DNA of 64,000 nucleotides from Setophaga petechia (lineage: Eukaryota; Chordata; Aves; Passeriformes; Parulidae), in assembly GCA_024362935.1 (NCBI GenBank), contig JANCRA010000006.1, positions 34,713,924 to 34,777,923 of the forward strand, given 5' to 3'. Shown piece after piece: positions 58,801-64,000 of the stretch (positions within the stretch are counted from its first letter, which is position 1; every line of letters begins with the position of its first letter). Both the position numbers and the translations under genes were made by a program. The notes beneath the pieces were generated by a model that worked only from the letters and a program-made list of their open reading frames with translations, was not told the DNA's origin and ran no database searches.

Positions 58801-61346
58801 CACACCGAGGCACAGATCAGCGCCCTTTTTGTCCCAACAGGTGATGGTAGAAACAGAATCCACTGGGCTCTGGTGTCAGCCCCACCAGGTCTTATCTGAG
58901 AGCACAGCACTGGCAGCTGTTACAGGCAAGAAGGAGATTCATTGGCTTGTGCTGCAGAATCACAAAGGGCTTGATGTGTTCTCCTAGAGACTGATCTGAG
59001 CAGGGCTTGGGCCAATGGGTAGGATTCTAACAGTCATGGGAAAGAGTGGGAATCGGGTATGGAAAAGTGCCATGGTTCTGAGGAATATACCATGGCTGGG
59101 CTGGAGCCTCTCTCCTGAGAAATGCCTGCAGTACAGTTTTATCTGATCACACCACTTGGATGTGTCTCTTGGACACATCTTGATAAGCATAAAACTAGAA
59201 GATTAAACAAAGGTTGTTATCAAAGTATCTGTTTTTTCTTTGGGGGCACATGGAAAACACCTTGTGCTCTCTATTTGACCTGTAACCTGATGTTCTTTCA
59301 GAGTAGTTCTTTTTGACAAAAAGATAGCATTCTCATGAAAATAAACTGCAGATGTAGTAGTGGTAAGAGTAACAGTCATAAAAATGACATCAGTAAGATG
59401 TGGGGTAGAAGGGCTCCTTCAGGATGGAGAAAAACACAACAAAAAACCCTCACCAAAAATAAACAACACAAAAACAATCCTGCTCCCCCCACCCTCCCAA
59501 AAAAAAATCCCCAACCAAAAAGACAAAACTCTGAAGCCAGTCCATTTCTGTGAAGCCTTTTTTGCTCTGATGACTGGTTGGAAGTCAGGAGTCTAAGGAG
59601 AATTTAGGAAGCTAAAAATTCTGTTCAGTTTGGCCACTAGCACACAGGACTTGCCTAGATCATTTGCTAGGTCACAGCCTTCTGCTGATCCAAGAACAAT
59701 CCCAGCTTCAGCCTTCAGCAGAGAGGGAAGCTCAGGCAAACCCAAGCCAGTGCAAGGTGCCCTCAGAGGCAGCAGGAACACCCAGAGCTCTCTCGCTGCC
59801 TCGGAGCACAGCACTTCCTCTGGGGGGGCCTACGTGGCCCTGGGACTCCAAACTCAGAAGGAGCATTTGGTACAGCTCTACTGACACCCGCACACAACAC
59901 ACTGTCCCTCAGACAAGAAACACACAAGACGTACCCAGCAGCTCCAGGTACTCCTCCTCCTCAATCTTCTGTTCCCAGAAGGTGAAGGAACCGCTTGAGC
60001 TTGAGTTCCCAGGGTTCACAGAAAGGCTTCCTCGAGATGATGCTGCTGCGGCAGCAGGTTCAGAGCCCATGCTGTGCTGGACCTGGAGCATTTCTGGTGG
60101 GCACTGTTCCTGTGCCTCACTCCAAACTTGGGCTCCTTCATTGCCAGACATTTGCTGGAAGTCTTCGCAGGCTGCCCGGTGAGATGTCAGCACTCGCACC
60201 TCAAGTCAAACAGAACAAAGCAGTCAGACACTACAGCTTGTCCCTGTCAGCCAGGAGTCATCGACTGTGAGGAAAGGCAAAGAACAGATTGACAGGGCAT
60301 ACAACAGCTTCTTTCAATCCTCCATCTGGGTCACCAAGTTCCACTGTAAAAACACCTCAAGAAAAAAGGAGAGCAGGAACAGGCCAGCAGGAATCAATTT
60401 GGATGACTGCTGGCCAAAAGGCCCAAGGACTAGTTTCACTGTCCAGGGCAGCAGCTGCGATTCAGCACACCAGGAAATGTCCTTCAGAGTGACTGTGATA
60501 CACACTACAGCAGGATGGCACTCAGAGGCATCACCCCACTCCCTGCTGCTCTGCACTGGAAAGGCAAGAAGGGCAGAAACCACCAGTTTGGTGACTGCAG
60601 TGACTGCATCGCTCTTTCGCTCACTTCTACAGCCTGAGGGAGGCGATTCAGTTTCTCTCTGACAATTGAAATTTCTTCTTTCAGCCTCTTCTCCAATGCC
60701 TTGTTGCTAGCCTCAGAGTCCTGCAGCTCTGCCTGCACATGTCCCTTGATACTCCACATATTTCATGAGTGGAGTGGCTGCCACTCTTTCACTCACCTGG
60801 TTTTGTTGATCGCCCCTCTGCTGATGGAGATGCTCCTCTGGAATTCTTCCCACGTCTTCCTTGTTCTTTCTCTTCGCTGCCATGACGTCGCTCTGAGCTT
60901 TGGGCAGCTCTGCTTGTGGCTCTGCCGAGATGTTCTGTGCACACAAATGCAGAGCAAGTGACTGAGAGCTGCCATCAGGCTCAGCTTTTCCCTCTTTTAG
61001 CCTCCAAATCACATTTATTCAGCCCCTTCTTTCCGCTTCCCTACCCAGCTCTGCTTCCACTGTAACTCTCCTGTGCTGGTGCTGATCTCTGCACATTGCA
61101 AGGCTCTGTCCTTTCAGTGCCTGTGGGACTCCTGGCCTTCTCAGTCCCAAGAGCTCTGGTTTATGCCTCTCTTCCTGCCCTTCTCTCTGTCACCTGGCCA
61201 GTCAGGCTTACCTGGCCATTCTCCTGTGGCTCTTCCACCTGCTGCCTGAGCTGCTCTTCCTGCTCTCGGGCAGGGAACAGCTCTCCCTGAGTCTGGCACG
61301 GCATCTCAGACAAGGCAGTGTGCTCCTGCTCTCTCTCTAGAAGCAC
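52897..61346 (-). CDS. PAK-like Ser/Thr kinase with coiled-coil N-terminal exons
   Basis: Eleven minus-strand exons join in phase: 61346-61212, 60934-60797, 60732-60625 (45, 46 and 36 codons; Glu/Gln/Lys-rich, coiled-coil-like), 60199-59935, 58215-58149, 57465-57417, 56652-56540, 55875-55758, 55064-54965, 54563-54367, 53034-52897. The join [23 protein letters not shown] matches the pre-kinase segment of PAK1-3. Kinase motifs: GSGSFGDVY loop, VAIK lysine, MEYMDGG hinge, [21 protein letters not shown]. All catalytic residues are present; the activation-loop Thr of PAK is Ser here. The core ends SAKELLQ with a donor. I found no last exon, so the C-terminus is missing or the frame reads on to a stop at 52774. 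No p21-binding domain is visible. Related to the PAK3-like expansion of songbirds. The 5' end is not located. Confidence 0.82.
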
Positions 61347-62334
61347 CTGCACAGAAAGCAAGAGAAGATGGGTTTCAACTTCCCAGACGCCCTTTGTGGG
61401 CCAAGACTCAAAGGCTGCTGGGCTCACACGTTCCCAAAGCACTGTGCTGCTGCTCTGCTGGGTCGTTCTCTGCCCGAGGGGAGGCACAGATTCCAAAGTG
61501 ACCCTGGCCCTACAGTCAGGGGCCATCTGGGACTGAAGCTCCAGCAGCCTCTCAGGCAGCTGACAGGGAAGGTGTGGCATTTCTCAAGGCTCTGCTGAGG
61601 GCCTCCCTCTGCTTCTGCCATGTCCTGTTTGTCTTTCAGTAGTGACTGGCTCCCTCCCTGTCCCACAGCTCCATCCTGGCTCTGCAGGTGGCTTCCTGGG
61701 TGAGCTCACTCCTTGTGAGAGACACTTCTGGAGTTCACGTTCTCTTCAGGCCTGCACCAGCATTCCTCCTTCCTGACATCTACACTCTCCTTAGAAAAAC
61801 GGGTCACTCAGGAGATAAGGATGCATGCAAAGATCTCTGATGGAAGTCAGAGAACCTCTATGGCCATCTCAGTATACGGAGGAGGACCAAGATGTTTCTT
61901 CTCCCTCTTTTGTCAACTGAGAATTCTGACCAGCAGCAACAGAGTTTCTCCTAAGGCCCCATTAATGAATGCACTTACACAGCCCTGGGGATGCCAGTGA
62001 AGGAAACCATGTGTCATGTAATGCGTGGCATCTATGACCAGAGTCACCAAACACCACCTAAACATGGAATTGTTCCACCTCTCCTAGAGAGGTGGAAGTT
62101 TAAAGAATTAACTGGAGACTTCAGGGCACAGGAGGCTGGAGGAGGAAAACAGCACTGAGGGGAAAAAACCACCATCTCTGGAGGGGGAAACATCTCTGCC
62201 TGCTCCAAATCAGTCGAGGAAACATGTCTCTAATCCTCTCCTGAAAGGGATGCTTTAGGTGACCTTTGCACCTCCAATGGCCTTGGACCAGAGCAACGAA
62301 TGTTCAATTATGTAAAAGTTACAGAGATAGATAC

Positions 62335-62379
<45 letters not shown>

Positions 62380-63125
62380 CAGATCTTATTACTGAAATCT
62401 GCCTTTACTGTCCTCTCTGTTGCTACAGACATCAGAACTTGGTAGCCAGTGCCCCACTCAGCTACAATCCTGGGATTTCTCTCCTGTTGCTAAAAAAAGC
62501 ACACTCTTGGGGAATCTGGAGCGTGTAGGTCCTTATGGAAAGGGATCAGACCCAGAGCATTGCACTGGGAACTGCACTCTTTGTGCATCTCTGCTCGGGC
62601 AAGTTCTTCTCTTGGACTTGACCACACTGATGGTGCTGAAGTGGCTGGAATCAGAAATGCAGCACAGCCCCTCCCAGTTCCTGTGATCTCTGAGGAACAG
62701 CTGGAATGCCAAGGCATTTGACTTTCTGCTCAATTCCCAAACACAACACACACTGATTGCCTGGGCTGCAGAAACTCACAGGCATTGTTCAGCTCAAAAT
62801 CATCTGTAAGGCCTTATGCGCTGGCCTAGAACCACATAAGCTCCTTCTGCATCAATGTCCCTGCACCAAATGATGAGTTCTCATGCAAAAATACTGCATT
62901 CCCAGAAGTGATACCTGGGAATAAAAACTTCAAGCAGAACCAGTCCCAGTGCTATATAAGGGCAGGAAATAATTGCGAAAAGAACCTTAGTTGGGAGAAA
63001 AAGAAAAGGAATAAGCCTCCTCCTCCAAGAAAAGTAAAAAATAACAATAAAAAAAGGGAGGGAAAGTTAATGCCAAAAGTGGCGAAATATTTGAATGCAC
63101 TGAGGAGATTCTCAAGATCTCTCAT
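61347..63125. other. Upstream intron/flank of the PAK-like gene
   Basis: 61690-61500 on the minus strand contains another coiled-coil-looking piece (LLKDKQDMAEAE, QLPERLLELQSQMA), but in two different frames, so it is a doubtful or broken exon. The remainder has no supported gene. Confidence 0.45.
62328..62382 (+). repeat. (GATA)n microsatellite
   Basis: About a dozen tandem GATA units with single-base variants at both ends. Confidence 0.95.
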
Positions 63126-64000
63126 GAGCCCCCCAATGTCCAGGCCAAAGCTCCCTCAGCACCTCCTCCCTGGCCTTGTGCTGCACCCCCTTGCCCAGCT
63201 CCCCTGTCCTTCTGTGCACATGCTGCAGCCCCTCCATGACTTTCTGCTTCCCAGGGCCCACAGCTGCACACAGCACTCCAGCTGTGGCCGCAGCGCTGCC
63301 CAGCACAGGGCCATGCTCCCTGCCCTGCTCCTGCTGCCCCCCTGCTGCTGACACAGGCCACCGTGCCCTCGGCCTTCTTGGCCCCCTGGCCACACACTGC
63401 CTCATCTTCAGCTGCTCAAGGCCGCCAGCCCTGCGTCCTTTTGGCCCACGCAGCTGCCCAGCCACAAAGGTGCCCATCTGACTTCAGATCCAGCAGGCAC
63501 CAGTGCAAGATGGCCTTCCTCTTCCCAGCAACACAAGACAGCGGTCAAGGACTTGCAGATGCACCCCCACTGTGGGCTCCAAGGCACTTGCCAAAGCTGC
63601 AGACTACAGTTCAAATAGATCAGCAGAAACTTGGCCCTTCTGCTGTTTGCAGCTTCTCCAAAGCTAAATGGCAGTTGAGCCAACAGTGACCCTACAAGTA
63701 AAGAACGACTCAAGAAATGTGCAGAACACCTCCACAAGCCAAAGACACCTTTCCAAAAGAAAAAACAAACCAACAAAGCCTTTTGTCCTCCAGCACTGCC
63801 ACGTGCGCCCTTGGCCGTAACACCGCAGAAGCCCAGAGATGGAGCTTCCCTGAGCCAAGCAGGCAGACGCTCCGCCGGAGCCCCCAGCTCAGCGCTGCCC
63901 CAACATGACAGCTCAAAGGCCAATTTCTAGCTGTCACTGCCTGCAGGAAATGCCTACATCCTGCAGGACTCCAGCACTCAGCATCCTCGGCCAGACACAG
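63126..64000 (+). repeat. Outlying copy of the 1.77-kb PAK-exon unit (start only)
   Basis: Matches unit positions ~100 to ~1060 of the array at 1-4870, in the same orientation. It is diverged, and more so in its second half, with a long gap near 63640-63720. The PAK-like exon of this copy would lie just past the window end. Confidence 0.88.

Noticed and set aside
62328..62382. Regular short repeats as a possible CRISPR array
   Set aside because: It is a perfect GATA microsatellite without spacers, in a vertebrate genome.

Overview
The window is vertebrate nuclear DNA, most likely from a songbird. The evidence is a CR1 3' end, intron-split genes with GT/AG junctions, MROH-type (maestro heat-like) genes and PAK3-like kinase sequence in several copies (a PAK3-like expansion is published for zebra finch), and endogenous retroviruses of three kinds. 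I see no bacterial features, no CRISPR array and no tRNA or rRNA gene. The assignment to songbird rests on family knowledge, not on a database search.

Layout. 1-4870 is a tandem array of ~1.77-kb units; three carry a 132-nt minus-strand exon resembling the acidic/proline linker of PAK kinases. Another copy of the unit lies at 63126-64000, beyond the other end of the window. 4.9-12 kb is mostly unassigned, with LTR-like segments and a 410-bp inverted repeat. 12012-16085 is the left arm of a ~4-kb inverted duplication; its right arm is 36195-49717. The spacer holds most of an MROH-like pseudogene (15010-19052, minus), an LTR-like segment, the 3' part of a second MROH-like gene (22531-24528, minus), an env-less class II provirus (24738-30586, minus) and an LTR-PBS-env remnant (31808-34020, minus).

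The right arm is split by a complete, young-looking provirus (38197-47677, plus) with a 4-bp target duplication. The left arm keeps the matching empty site, so the insertion followed the inverted duplication. This provirus joins gammaretrovirus-like gag-pol (in-frame UAG between them, His-tRNA-type primer site) to an extra Cys-rich reading frame and an unusual env. It carries visible breaks: Gly at a catalytic Asp position of reverse transcriptase, an integrase frameshift, and a nonsense codon and frame change in env.

49.7-52.8 kb holds degenerate telomere-like repeats and a CR1 3' end. 52897-61346 (minus) is the best candidate host gene: eleven exons in phase. Three or four encode coiled-coil-like sequence, and the rest a full PAK-type kinase core with every catalytic motif present. 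The region looks like a rapidly rearranging multicopy neighbourhood (PAK3-like, MROH-like, ERVs, inverted and tandem duplications). No operon-like cooperation between the genes is implied.
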